A DNA stretch of 39,269 nt from Chlamydiia bacterium (GTDB lineage Bacteria; Chlamydiota; Chlamydiia; Chlamydiales; SM23-39), in assembly GCA_016194825.1 (NCBI GenBank), contig JACQAR010000094.1, forward strand, positions 1 to 39,269, read 5' to 3'. The notes below the pieces were generated by a model. That model was not told where the DNA came from, searched no databases, and worked only from the letters and a program-made list of their open reading frames with translations. Shown here in pieces: positions 15,351 through 23,475 of the stretch (position 1 is its first letter; each line of letters opens with the position of its first letter). The position numbers and the translations under genes are program-made.

Positions 15351-16340
15351 TTATTCCTTATGCACATAGGACAAGGGGAGTTTTACGAGCTCGTTGTAAT
15401 TCTCTTGTACCCACTGAATGGTGTTGGGGACCCCTTTTGTAAGAGGGATCTCAGGGAGCCACCCCAAGGTTCGGCGAGCTTTTGTGGAGTCGATGATATA
15501 GGCTTTGTCTTGTCCTAGTCTTTCAGGGGCCACTACTGTTGCCTTCTCAAAGGGAACTGCCAGATTCTTGCAAATTTGCTCTACTACACTCCGTACGCTA
15601 ACTCCTGCATCTGGAGAAAGGTGATAGATTTGTCCAATTTCTCCCTTTTCCATGGCTAAAAGTTCGCCTTTCGATACATCGCGGATATGGATGTAAGATT
15701 TGACCGCCACTCCTCCACCATGGAGTTCAATGGGTTTATTCCCCTTGATATAGAGGATAGAGCGGGGAATGATTTTAAACAGTTGTTGGTAGGGGCCGTA
15801 GACATTGGTGGCCCGAATCATGACGAAGGGGAAGTGGAAATTTTTATAAAAAGTAAAGAGGGAAAGGTCCCCCGCGGCTTTGGAAGCGGCGTACGGGGTC
15901 GTGGGATTTAAGGGGGCGTTTTCATAAACGGTTCCCTCACAAGTCCCGTAGACCTCTGGAGAAGAGATGTGCACATATTTGGCCAAGTATTTTTTATCTT
16001 TCAGCAGGTTGAAGAGGCAGGTGAGTGCTACAGCATTGGTCTGAAACCAATGCCCGGGGTTTTCCCAGCTCGGGGCCACTTCGCTTTGCGCAGCAAAATT
16101 CACAATGTATTTGGGTTGAAATGCGTCGAGAAGTTGGTTGAGTTTGCCTAAATCTTGATTCAGATCGATTTGATGAAAGGTGTAATTCTGAGAAGATTTT
16201 TTTTTGTAGGGCAGAAATAATGCGCTCTTTTCCGGAGAGCGACTCACTCCCATGACTTGGTATTTTCCCTCTTCTAGCAAAAGATCAATGAAATCGCTTC
16301 CCGAAAACGAATTGCTGCCAATGACTAGAACTTTATCCAT
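15351..16340 (-). CDS. Nucleotide-sugar 4,6-dehydratase-like SDR
   Basis: 329 residues, extended SDR. NAD motif GSNSFSGS at 8-15 departs from the usual GxxGxxG by one Ser. SSPEVYG and YAASKAAGDL carry the catalytic Ser and YxxxK; the acidic residue in SPEVYG, RATNVYGPYQ and the AYIIDSTKARRTLGW strand match dTDP-glucose or GDP-mannose 4,6-dehydratases rather than simple epimerases. It should convert a nucleotide hexose or heptose into its 4-keto-6-deoxy form. TAGGGG at the end of the preceding gene serves as ribosome site. The next genes are a ketoreductase-like SDR and a C-methyltransferase, a sensible order for branched deoxysugar synthesis. Confidence 0.82.
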   Translation of the reverse strand: MDKVLVIGSNSFSGSDFIDLLLEEGKYQVMGVSRSPEKSALFLPYKKKSSQNYTFHQIDLNQDLGKLNQLLDAFQPKYIVNFAAQSEVAPSWENPGHWFQTNAVALTCLFNLLKDKKYLAKYVHISSPEVYGTCEGTVYENAPLNPTTPYAASKAAGDLSLFTFYKNFHFPFVMIRATNVYGPYQQLFKIIPRSILYIKGNKPIELHGGGVAVKSYIHIRDVSKGELLAMEKGEIGQIYHLSPDAGVSVRSVVEQICKNLAVPFEKATVVAPERLGQDKAYIIDSTKARRTLGWLPEIPLTKGVPNTIQWVQENYNELVKLPLSYVHKE

Positions 16341-16352
16341 CGCAAAAAACCC

Positions 16353-17015
16353 CTACTCAAAATAAATGAAAGAATTGTCGCCTGTATATCCGCAATGCTT
16401 AAACCACCACTGCCAATCTTCTGGAGAATAAAAAGAACGGCATGTCAGCTGCCAGTACAGTAAATTGACCTTTTCTTCTTCATTGCGGAATGATTCCACT
16501 ACTAAGTACTTATTTTTTTTACCTACTCGTTCCATTTCTTTCAGAGCCGATTCGAGTTTGGCGCAGGGTAAATTGTGCAAAGTATTGATCGAAATCACAA
16601 GATCGAACGAATGATCTGGAAAGGGAAGCTTTGCGGCATCTGCTACCTGCAGACAAGATCTGACCTCTTCTTTCGCTGTGCGAATCCCGTATTCCGAGAT
16701 ATCGACGCCCTTCACAGACAGGCCGGGAACAGCTTGCGTGAGATCATAGAGCAAAAAGGCGCGGCCACATCCTACATCGAGAACGGTATCTCCTGCTTTT
16801 AACCCATAATGCTCTTTGAGTAGATCTGCCACAGCTCTCCAACGGCCGTCATATTTATAACCGCCATACCCATATTTGCGATCTCCATCCCAGTATTCTT
16901 GCCCAAATTGGCAAGCGATCGTTGCTACTTCGGCTTTAGGAGCTTCATTGACACGACCTAAATAATCTCGTTTGGTTTTTCGATGCAGAGGAGAGATAAA
17001 ATCTATGTAAGACAT
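16353..17015 (-). CDS. Class I SAM-dependent methyltransferase
   Basis: 220 residues from the ATG at 17015; an alternative ATG at 17045 would add ten residues, but only the inner one has a suitable ribosome site (AGGAAAA). Motif I is VLDVGCGRAFLL, motif II KGVDISEYGI, and the motif IV region is FDLVISINTLHNL. The N-terminal SYIDFISPLHRKTKRDYLGRV stretch resembles a recognisable subgroup found in surface-glycan clusters, and YGYGGYKYDGRW is another such landmark. The product overlaps the end of the upstream kinase-like gene by 13 nt. Target unknown, probably a sugar. Confidence 0.82.
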   Translation of the reverse strand: MSYIDFISPLHRKTKRDYLGRVNEAPKAEVATIACQFGQEYWDGDRKYGYGGYKYDGRWRAVADLLKEHYGLKAGDTVLDVGCGRAFLLYDLTQAVPGLSVKGVDISEYGIRTAKEEVRSCLQVADAAKLPFPDHSFDLVISINTLHNLPCAKLESALKEMERVGKKNKYLVVESFRNEEEKVNLLYWQLTCRSFYSPEDWQWWFKHCGYTGDNSFIYFE

Positions 17016-17962
17016 ACTTTTCCTAAGAGTTGTTTTGCTGCGCATAACTGCTTTTCTTGGTGTGCGACTTCATCGGAGTGAGAAAAAATCCTTCGGCTTT
17101 TCCCAACTTCAGTAAAGGTGTTCAGCAGGATGCAACACCACTTAATTTGCATCACAGGACGAATGATTGCAATGCTTTTGAAGAACATTTCCGGGTTTTT
17201 TGTGACAGTAGCAAAAGCTTGTGTAACGGTGGGAAAATAGTGTTCGGGAAAGGGGATTTTCGGTTGACTAAAGAGATCACAAAGAGTTTTCACAGGATGA
17301 TCCCAGCCCGCATATTCAAAATCGAGGAATGCCACGGTATCATCTGGTTGCAAAAGCGCATTATGGAATCCAAAATCAGAGGGAGAAATGCATCGATCTT
17401 CCCAATGTAAAGCAGCTTTACATTGCAGCTGTTTTATTTTAACCCATTGTGGATAAAGATCTTGTTTGTAAAAGCGAAGGGCTTCTTGTTCGACCGGGGT
17501 ACTTGCTATCATGGTTTGCAGTCGAGCGATTCTCTCATCAGTCACTTCGATAAATTTTTCGAGAGAAAAGCAGGCTTCCGACGCTATGTTCAATTGCGCA
17601 GCAGGTAAATGGGAACGATTCAAACAGAGAAAAAAATCGATCGTTTCTTGCACCCTTTTTGGTCCTATTTCTTCCGGTCGCAGGGCTCTTCCGGGCAAGT
17701 AAGAATAGAGGGCAGCGTTGGCTGCTGCGTCCATTTGCAAGGGCTTCGGGATGTTGCGAATCCCGATATCCCATGCATATTGTAGAAAAGAGAATTCGTT
17801 TTGCAACCGAGGTCGGGAATCTTTGGGATGCTGGAAATACTGTTTGTAAATCACAGGTTCGAGATCCTCAAACTCCAGCTTGTAGACCCTGTTATTGGCT
17901 CCTCCCGCTAACGGAACAGAACGGAGAGGTTTAGGGATGTGAAAAAGTGCTTCAACTGCCAT
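17003..17962 (-). CDS. Aminoglycoside phosphotransferase/choline kinase-fold protein
   Basis: 319 residues from the ATG at 17962, which overlaps the HAD gene by 11 nt; the long upstream extension of the frame lies inside that gene and is not believed. The fold is shown by LAGGANNRVYKLEF near the N-terminus (nucleotide loop), the catalytic loop SPSDFGFHNALL and the metal motif FLDFEYAGWDHP. Such kinases phosphorylate small hydroxyl compounds, here probably a sugar or its precursor. Between the linker and the catalytic loop the protein carries QCKAALH encoded by the repeated palindrome at 17404-17424. It lies between a HAD phosphatase and a methyltransferase gene. Confidence 0.8.
   Translation of the reverse strand: MAVEALFHIPKPLRSVPLAGGANNRVYKLEFEDLEPVIYKQYFQHPKDSRPRLQNEFSFLQYAWDIGIRNIPKPLQMDAAANAALYSYLPGRALRPEEIGPKRVQETIDFFLCLNRSHLPAAQLNIASEACFSLEKFIEVTDERIARLQTMIASTPVEQEALRFYKQDLYPQWVKIKQLQCKAALHWEDRCISPSDFGFHNALLQPDDTVAFLDFEYAGWDHPVKTLCDLFSQPKIPFPEHYFPTVTQAFATVTKNPEMFFKSIAIIRPVMQIKWCCILLNTFTEVGKSRRIFSHSDEVAHQEKQLCAAKQLLGKVCLT
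17404..17424. repeat. Repeated palindrome, copy 2 (inside kinase-like gene)
   Basis: Identical to the 2549 copy in both 10-nt arms, with a central A on the plus strand. Because the motif is palindromic, the minus-strand gene reads the same QCKAALH heptapeptide as the plus-strand epimerase. Confidence 0.85.
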
Positions 17963-18533
17963 ACAATATCTGAGTGATTTCATCCCAGGAAGAGGCTGTT
18001 TCCAATTCCGTATGATGCACTTTATGTGGATCAAAGAGAATCTTTCGGACATTGTCAGGGAATTGTGGGTGCTGCAAAACTTCTGGGAGATCATCAATAA
18101 AGACAGCACACTTTTGTGTGCGGATGCGTTGCAGTTTTTCTTCGAGCGTCAATTCAAAAAAAGCGGGTGGTTTCCAAGGAAAGTCTTGCGATTGAAACCA
18201 TTGCATCGCAGCTGCATGCAAATCATAGGCGGGTCCCAAAAAGGGGTGCTTAGTCTTATGGCTGATGACGTAAATGGGGGTGTTCTTGCTCTGGCTCAGC
18301 TGCAGAAATCGATCTACTCCAGGAAAAGCGGAAGCAAGATTCATCCGCTGTCCATAGATATAGCCTTGTAGCTCTGTCCAGGATGTTTCTTGTTTTTGCT
18401 GGCGTAAATAATCACGCACACCATTTTTTGAGTGGGGAATGGTTTCAGGAACGAGCTCTCGTTCTCGAGCTGCTTGATAAAAGGCATCGTCGTAACAGAC
18501 AATGGTATTATCAAAGTCGATGCCAATGGTCAT
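17952..18533 (-). CDS. HAD-superfamily hydrolase
   Basis: 193 residues with the HAD motifs in order: DFDNTI at 6-11 (nucleophile Asp and general acid Asp), YVISHKT (motif II Ser) and VFIDDLPE (motif IV acidic pair). The region between motifs I and II is a small helical cap. Likely a phosphatase for a sugar or small phosphate. It does not look like GmhB, which lacks this cap and has a Cys-rich zinc site, so the heptose bisphosphatase step is not clearly explained by it. ATGA overlap with the alcohol dehydrogenase gene upstream and 11-nt overlap with the kinase-like gene downstream suggest linked function. Confidence 0.78.
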   Translation of the reverse strand: MTIGIDFDNTIVCYDDAFYQAARERELVPETIPHSKNGVRDYLRQQKQETSWTELQGYIYGQRMNLASAFPGVDRFLQLSQSKNTPIYVISHKTKHPFLGPAYDLHAAAMQWFQSQDFPWKPPAFFELTLEEKLQRIRTQKCAVFIDDLPEVLQHPQFPDNVRKILFDPHKVHHTELETASSWDEITQILYGS

Positions 18534-19561
18534 GGTGCACTCATGTCGATGATGGGACGTAAGGTGTGTCCCTGTTCGAGATCGCTCAACGCTTGTTCAA
18601 TCTGAGATAAGCTATAGCTTTTGCCGATTAGAGGTTTCACATTGAGTTGTCCGTAGTGAATCAAATTGCAATAGCGAGGATAATGCACATCGGGGTGATT
18701 GTCGCCTCCCCAGGTTCCCAAAATGCGCTTTCCCTGGTTCAATTCTTTTGGATCCAGAGACCAGAAGTGTTCTTGTTTTGCATTGCCGATGATCACAGCA
18801 GTTCCTCCCTGAGAGCGAACCGATTTGAGTGCTTGGTTCATGACGGCAGGGTGACCGCTTGCCTCAATGGCGTAATCGAGAGGGCCGATTTTTTGAATGG
18901 CTTGGATGGGATCTTCTTTTGAGGCATCGATGACGTGGGTGGCGCCCATTTGTTTTGCGCTTTCGAGCTTAGAAGCTTGGATATCAACAGCAATGATCGG
19001 CACGCAGCCGGCGATAGCTGCTCCTTTAATTGCGCAAAGACCAATGCCGCCGCATCCGAAGACGGCCAAACTCTCTCCGGCTCGCGGTTTTGCTGTGTTA
19101 AAAACTACTCCCAAGCCTGTTGGAATGGCGCATCCGAGTAAAGCGGCCTCCTTCATCGGGAAATCATTCCGAATGGGGGTGAGGCGATTTTCGCTGATGA
19201 TCGAATATTTGCTAAATGTTGTAATCGCACCTGCATTGACCTTTTGCCCTTTCCAATCGAAAATCGAACCGGCGATATTCGCGCCTGATCCTTTAATCCA
19301 GGAGAGAATGACTGCATCACCTGGCTTGACTTTTTCTACTTTTTCTCCCACTTCCACCACGACTCCACTGCCTTCATGTCCCAAACAGTGAGGAAGGTAG
19401 GGGTCTTTGCCCCGATGGCCTCGGTATTCTAAGACTTGGGTATGGCAGACGCCGCTATATTTGACCTCAATGAGGACTTGTCCTGGCTTTAGCGGGGGCA
19501 GAGTCAGGGTATCAATCACAATCCGATTGATATCAACGAGGATGGCTGCTGGTGTTTGCAT
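18530..19561 (-). CDS. Zinc-type alcohol dehydrogenase lacking the structural-zinc cysteines
   Basis: 343 residues of the medium-chain dehydrogenase family. Catalytic zinc ligands are visible in GVCHTQ (Cys) and GHEGSGVV (His, Glu), and the NAD-binding turn is VFGCGGIGL followed by IIAVDI. The lobe that normally holds four structural cysteines is replaced by a stretch with none (SWIKGSGANIAGSIFDWKG). Class III-like features such as TGLGVVFNTAK are present. Probably oxidises or reduces a sugar or polyol intermediate. Its start overlaps the transketolase C-subunit gene by 29 nt, so it is co-translated with the split transketolase. Confidence 0.85.
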   Translation of the reverse strand: MQTPAAILVDINRIVIDTLTLPPLKPGQVLIEVKYSGVCHTQVLEYRGHRGKDPYLPHCLGHEGSGVVVEVGEKVEKVKPGDAVILSWIKGSGANIAGSIFDWKGQKVNAGAITTFSKYSIISENRLTPIRNDFPMKEAALLGCAIPTGLGVVFNTAKPRAGESLAVFGCGGIGLCAIKGAAIAGCVPIIAVDIQASKLESAKQMGATHVIDASKEDPIQAIQKIGPLDYAIEASGHPAVMNQALKSVRSQGGTAVIIGNAKQEHFWSLDPKELNQGKRILGTWGGDNHPDVHYPRYCNLIHYGQLNVKPLIGKSYSLSQIEQALSDLEQGHTLRPIIDMSAP

Positions 19562-20471
19562 AAAAACCTATTTTTTGTTCGATCCGATTAGCGATAGCTT
19601 GTGGGGTCAATCCGAATTGCTCTCGGATGTATTTTTGTGAACCGATGGGATGGGGAAAACGATCTTGCGTCCCGATGCGAAGCAGAGGGGTCGTGATCGA
19701 TTGATCCACAAGCCATTCAGCGACTGCAGAGCCGAAGCCTCCCATCAAACTGTGTTCTTCCAGCGTGACAAGCAGAGAAAAACGATGAGAGATATCTTGC
19801 AAGAGCTCGGTATCTAGGGGCTTGACTGTATGCATGCTGATGATGGCAGGAGGTTCTTTCAAGAGTTTTGAGGCTTCCATTGCTACTGAGAGCATATTCC
19901 CTGTGCTCAAGATGCAAATTTCTGTGCCTTTTTGAATCCAAGATCCTTTGCCGATCGCAATCTCTGGTACGGAAGAATAGATTTGCGGCTCGCCTGTTTT
20001 CCCAATCCTCATATACATGGGGCCAGGCCAGTTGAGACTTGCCCGCAAAAGAGCTCTTAGCTCCAGAGCATCGGCTGGACAAAGAACAGTCATATTGGGG
20101 ATGGTTCTGAGAAAGGCAATGTCCTCGCAAGAGTGATGCGTGCATCCCAAAGAAGCGTAAGAGAGGCCAGCACCCGTTCCTACAATGAGGACAGGAACTT
20201 GGTGGTAGCAAATATCATCTCGGATCTGCTCTAGACAGCGGGTTGTATTGAAGGGTGTGATGGTATAGGTGATGGGTCTCAGCCCACACATGGCCATTCC
20301 GGCAGCGACACTGGCCATATTGGCCTCGGCCACGCCGCAGTTGAAAAAACGGTTGGAGAATTTTGTTTTGAAGGGCTCGAAGAGCCGGTTCCCAATATCC
20401 CCTGAAAGCAGGACAATCCGAGAGTCGCTTCCCGCCAGTTGGCCAATTTCATCTGCAAATGCATTTCTCAT
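19533..20471 (-). CDS. Transketolase-like C-terminal subunit
   Basis: 312 residues from ATG 20471, which overlaps the upstream stop as TGATG; the frame could extend by one TTG codon. It contains the pyrimidine-binding transketolase domain (FFNCGVAEANMASVAAGMAMCGLRP, shown in part; the Glu in VAEANM activates TPP) and the C-terminal transketolase domain with VTLEEHSLMGGFGSAVAEWL. Together with the next gene it makes a two-subunit transketolase, moving two-carbon units between sugars, or a related acyl transfer. A split transketolase within a glycan locus could supply sedoheptulose 7-phosphate or attach a two-carbon branch. Confidence 0.88.
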   Translation of the reverse strand: MRNAFADEIGQLAGSDSRIVLLSGDIGNRLFEPFKTKFSNRFFNCGVAEANMASVAAGMAMCGLRPITYTITPFNTTRCLEQIRDDICYHQVPVLIVGTGAGLSYASLGCTHHSCEDIAFLRTIPNMTVLCPADALELRALLRASLNWPGPMYMRIGKTGEPQIYSSVPEIAIGKGSWIQKGTEICILSTGNMLSVAMEASKLLKEPPAIISMHTVKPLDTELLQDISHRFSLLVTLEEHSLMGGFGSAVAEWLVDQSITTPLLRIGTQDRFPHPIGSQKYIREQFGLTPQAIANRIEQKIGFYANTSSHPR

Positions 20472-21283
20472 CAAACACCTAGTTCCGCTTTTGCCTTGGC
20501 TAACTCTTCATCGTTCGGAATCCGGTAGTGCCAGTTGTTATCATCTCTCATGAATGAAACCCCTTCTCCTTTCACGGTATGCGCGATGATTGCGGTCGGT
20601 TTCCCTCTCGTTTCGGGGATCTTAGAAAATACGGACAAGATCTCCTGAAAATTGTGGCCGTCAATCTCATATGTTTGCCATCCAAAGGCTTCCCATTTTT
20701 CTTTCAAAGGAGACAGTTGCATGATTTCTTGGCTTCTCCCTGTAGCCTGCCATTTATTGAAATCGACAATAGCAATCAGGTTGTCTAATTTGCGGGCGGG
20801 AGCAAACATCGCAGCTTCCCAAACAGAGCCCTCATTGCACTCGCCGTCGCTCAAAAGAACCATGAGTCGGTACGATTCGTTGAGGATGCGCCCTGCTAAG
20901 GCCTGCCCAATGGCAACCGACAAGCCATGCCCTAGAGATCCGGTCGCCATTTCCACTCCCGATACGCATTTCGGAGTGGGGTGTTCCGGCAATGCCCCTC
21001 CATCTTTATTGAATGTTTTGAGCCATTCGCTAGGAAAAAATTTTCTCTTGGCCAAGAGTGCGTATAAGGTGCTGATTGCGTGACCTTTGCTTAAAATAAA
21101 ACGATCTCGCAGTCGGTGTTGAGGCAATTGGGGGTCAATCTGCAAGAATTCGTAATAGGCAGCGACGAGAATATCTACGCAAGATAGAGAAGAGCCTAGG
21201 TGAGGGGCTTTTCCTATTTTGGACATTTCAATGATTGTATAGCGGATTTCTCTTGCTATGCGTTGTAAATCTTCGATTTCCAT
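20471..21283 (-). CDS. Transketolase-like N-terminal (TPP-binding) subunit
   Basis: 270 residues from the ATG at 21283 (16 further upstream codons are open but lie in the glycosyltransferase gene). KAPHLGSSLSCVDIL, RFILSKGHAISTLYALL and SLGHGLSVAIGQAL are the usual transketolase N-terminal motifs. The TPP/Mg motif is SDGECNEGSVWEAAM with IAIVDFNKWQ about 25 residues later. Ends in TGATG overlap with the C-terminal subunit gene, consistent with a 1:1 complex. It overlaps the GT2 gene by 28 nt. Chlamydiae normally carry a housekeeping single-chain transketolase elsewhere; this one is likely pathway-specific, an inference. Confidence 0.88.
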   Translation of the reverse strand: MEIEDLQRIAREIRYTIIEMSKIGKAPHLGSSLSCVDILVAAYYEFLQIDPQLPQHRLRDRFILSKGHAISTLYALLAKRKFFPSEWLKTFNKDGGALPEHPTPKCVSGVEMATGSLGHGLSVAIGQALAGRILNESYRLMVLLSDGECNEGSVWEAAMFAPARKLDNLIAIVDFNKWQATGRSQEIMQLSPLKEKWEAFGWQTYEIDGHNFQEILSVFSKIPETRGKPTAIIAHTVKGEGVSFMRDDNNWHYRIPNDEELAKAKAELGV

Positions 21284-22170
21284 AAACCTTTTCGCAGTTT
21301 TCTCGCGACTAAATGAAGAAAAGCACTCCATCGATTCGGCTTCAAAAATTCAGCAGGAATGGCTCTGAAAACCCATCCCAAAAGACAGGCGCGATAAAAC
21401 AGCTTTTGTGAGGGCTGTTGATCCAGAAATTTTAAAAATTGCCTGGCGCCCGCTTTTCTTGTTTCTTTCGTGCGCACGAGTTTAGCACTGTAAGAATGAG
21501 AATGGGAATAGAGATAGGCAAGAACTTCTGGGAGGTAAACGACCCCCTCATTGAGGGCGATATAATGAAAGAGATACCAGTCGCATTTTTCTCGGATTGC
21601 GGCCTCAAATTTTCCATATCGGATGACCGATTCTTTTTTGACGATTGTTGTGTGACCCGGGATCCAAAAGTTGGATGTTTGCAATTGCTTAATGAGCGTG
21701 TCTGGTTGCAAAACGACAGGAGCTGAGACTCCTTTTAAAAGGGGGAAGGAGAAGAGATGGGATCTTCCGGTTCGCTCCTCTACATACCCAAAATCAGAAC
21801 AACAGATTCCAATCGCTGGGTTTGCCAAAAGCGCCTCCATCGATTTTCTGAGGAACTGACGGTCTCGAAAATCATCTGCTGCGAGCCAATGGATGTATTT
21901 TCCCTGCGCCAGATCGATGCTATGGTTCACCGAAAAGTGGGTTCCTCGATTTTGTTCATAGAAAATGGGGCGGATATAGGGGTATTTGCGGGCATATTCC
22001 TGGATGATGTCTCGACTATTATCTGTGGAAGCATCATCAATGATAATCAGCTCCATTTGTTCAGAGGGGAAGTCCTGGATGAGAATGGAATCAATGGCAT
22101 CACGAATAAAATGTGCGTAATTGTAGCTTTGAATGACGACGGAAAGGAGCGGCTGTGATGACATTGCCAT
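21256..22170 (-). CDS. GT2-family glycosyltransferase
   Basis: 304 residues with a GT-A fold. LLSVVIQSYNYAHFIRDAI starts the nucleotide-sugar domain; IIIDDASTDNS is the first Asp motif, and HWLAADDFRD at about 93-102 contains the metal-binding DxD equivalent. The C-terminal basic region (LVARKLRKGLWKSK) may touch the membrane. It is a cytoplasmic, inverting transferase building a lipid-linked glycan. ATG at 22170, 18 nt after the previous gene, no clear overlap. Donor and acceptor are unknown. Confidence 0.87.
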   Translation of the reverse strand: MAMSSQPLLSVVIQSYNYAHFIRDAIDSILIQDFPSEQMELIIIDDASTDNSRDIIQEYARKYPYIRPIFYEQNRGTHFSVNHSIDLAQGKYIHWLAADDFRDRQFLRKSMEALLANPAIGICCSDFGYVEERTGRSHLFSFPLLKGVSAPVVLQPDTLIKQLQTSNFWIPGHTTIVKKESVIRYGKFEAAIREKCDWYLFHYIALNEGVVYLPEVLAYLYSHSHSYSAKLVRTKETRKAGARQFLKFLDQQPSQKLFYRACLLGWVFRAIPAEFLKPNRWSAFLHLVARKLRKGLWKSKIYNA

Positions 22171-22188
22171 TAATTGTATCGTTTTTTG

Positions 22189-23475
22189 CTATATGAGTAA
22201 ATGTTCATATTTTCTCAGAAACATTTTCCCGACCCGAGCCTGAGAGCCTTTGGAAGGATTAAAGGAGCTGAGCATGGATTTAAAGCGGAGTTGAAGCTCC
22301 TGGTCTTTGGCCTCTATTTGTAATCGATTCTCTAGCCGATCAAACATCTCTAACACCGTATCTAGTATTTCTTCAGGTGCATTTTCTGTTAATTCTATTT
22401 GGAACTCATTGTATTCGTTGCTATTGATGGAAGTGGAAAGGAAGGATTGCAGACAAATCGAGAAGGGAATCCATTTCTGATCTACTTTCGATTTTTGGAG
22501 CTTAAAGATCACAATATCATCTTCTTTTGAAGCGACTCCCAGGATGCCAAAGGGAACGACATTGACCCAGATACAAGGAACGCCAAAGAGACTCGCAGTC
22601 ACTGTTAGGCCGCTATTATTGCCGAGAAAAAATCGGCAATGAGACACCAAAAATATATCCATAAAGTCACTGACATACTCCGTATGAGGGTAGTCAATGA
22701 TTCTAGGAGAGGCGAGAGAGGGAGGGAGCGGACTTGCGAATGCTGACCCTGTACGAATGCACCACCCTCCTCTTTGGACTATTTCTTCTAGGGCAAGCTG
22801 TAAATGTTCGATCTTGGCATTACGACAAGTGGTTTCATGGGGAGCATAATACCCTTCTTCACGGCAATTGAAGCAGACAAACCATGCATCTTTTGGAACG
22901 CCTAGTTTCTCTAGGATGGCTCTTCCTTGCTGTTTCTGTTTTATATCTAGGGAAAGTAGGGGAGAAAAGCCTCTGTTCTTTTCAAATTTATCTCGAAACG
23001 CGTTGTGAATGGATATGTAATCCCAGCCGGGCCGATAGTTTCTGGCAAATTTTAACTGCAAATAATAATCGCAATCATATTGTAATAGCGGCGATTTCAG
23101 AATGGGGTAAAGAAGGATATATAGAAAGAGATTGTCAATAACAAAGAAGTGTTTGCGCCAGCAATCTAAAAGTGTTTGGTTGCACACTGCAGATCGCAAA
23201 GACTTCTCAAATAAAAATGAACGAAAAGGGGGAAAGAGAATGGTGCGATGCTTGTTGTTCAAAATCAAATGTTCTCGGAGATAAAGATCGGGTTCTACCG
23301 CAAGATGACCGATGGCTTGAAATTTCACAGCCAGCACGCGCACCTTGGCAAGCTTTAAAAGAAAAGCGACGGGAAGCAACAGCCAAGTCAATCCTTCTAA
23401 GCTTTTTTTGATGAGCAGGTGCAATATTCTACGGGACCAGGAAGAATCGTTAAGAGGGCGAATGGCTCTTTTCAT
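22189..23475 (-). CDS. Probable glycosyltransferase of the TIGR04372 type
   Basis: 428 residues. An N-terminal hydrophobic, basic-flanked helix (about residues 28-48, LTWLLLPVAFLLKLAKVRVL) should attach it to the inner membrane. The following KFQAIGHLAVEPDLYLRE and the later WFVCFNCREEGYY, RTGS and HCRFFLGNNSGLTVTASLFGVP match my recollection of the TIGR04372 glycosyltransferase family, which has a GT-B-like C-terminal half. It is linked to the upstream transferase gene by ATGA. Function in glycan assembly is probable; donor unknown. Confidence 0.68.
   Translation of the reverse strand: MKRAIRPLNDSSWSRRILHLLIKKSLEGLTWLLLPVAFLLKLAKVRVLAVKFQAIGHLAVEPDLYLREHLILNNKHRTILFPPFRSFLFEKSLRSAVCNQTLLDCWRKHFFVIDNLFLYILLYPILKSPLLQYDCDYYLQLKFARNYRPGWDYISIHNAFRDKFEKNRGFSPLLSLDIKQKQQGRAILEKLGVPKDAWFVCFNCREEGYYAPHETTCRNAKIEHLQLALEEIVQRGGWCIRTGSAFASPLPPSLASPRIIDYPHTEYVSDFMDIFLVSHCRFFLGNNSGLTVTASLFGVPCIWVNVVPFGILGVASKEDDIVIFKLQKSKVDQKWIPFSICLQSFLSTSINSNEYNEFQIELTENAPEEILDTVLEMFDRLENRLQIEAKDQELQLRFKSMLSSFNPSKGSQARVGKMFLRKYEHLLI

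Noticed and set aside
17952..18533. HAD protein as the heptose bisphosphatase GmhB
   Set aside because: It has a cap region between motifs I and II and lacks the Cys-rich zinc loop of GmhB; only a general HAD call is justified.
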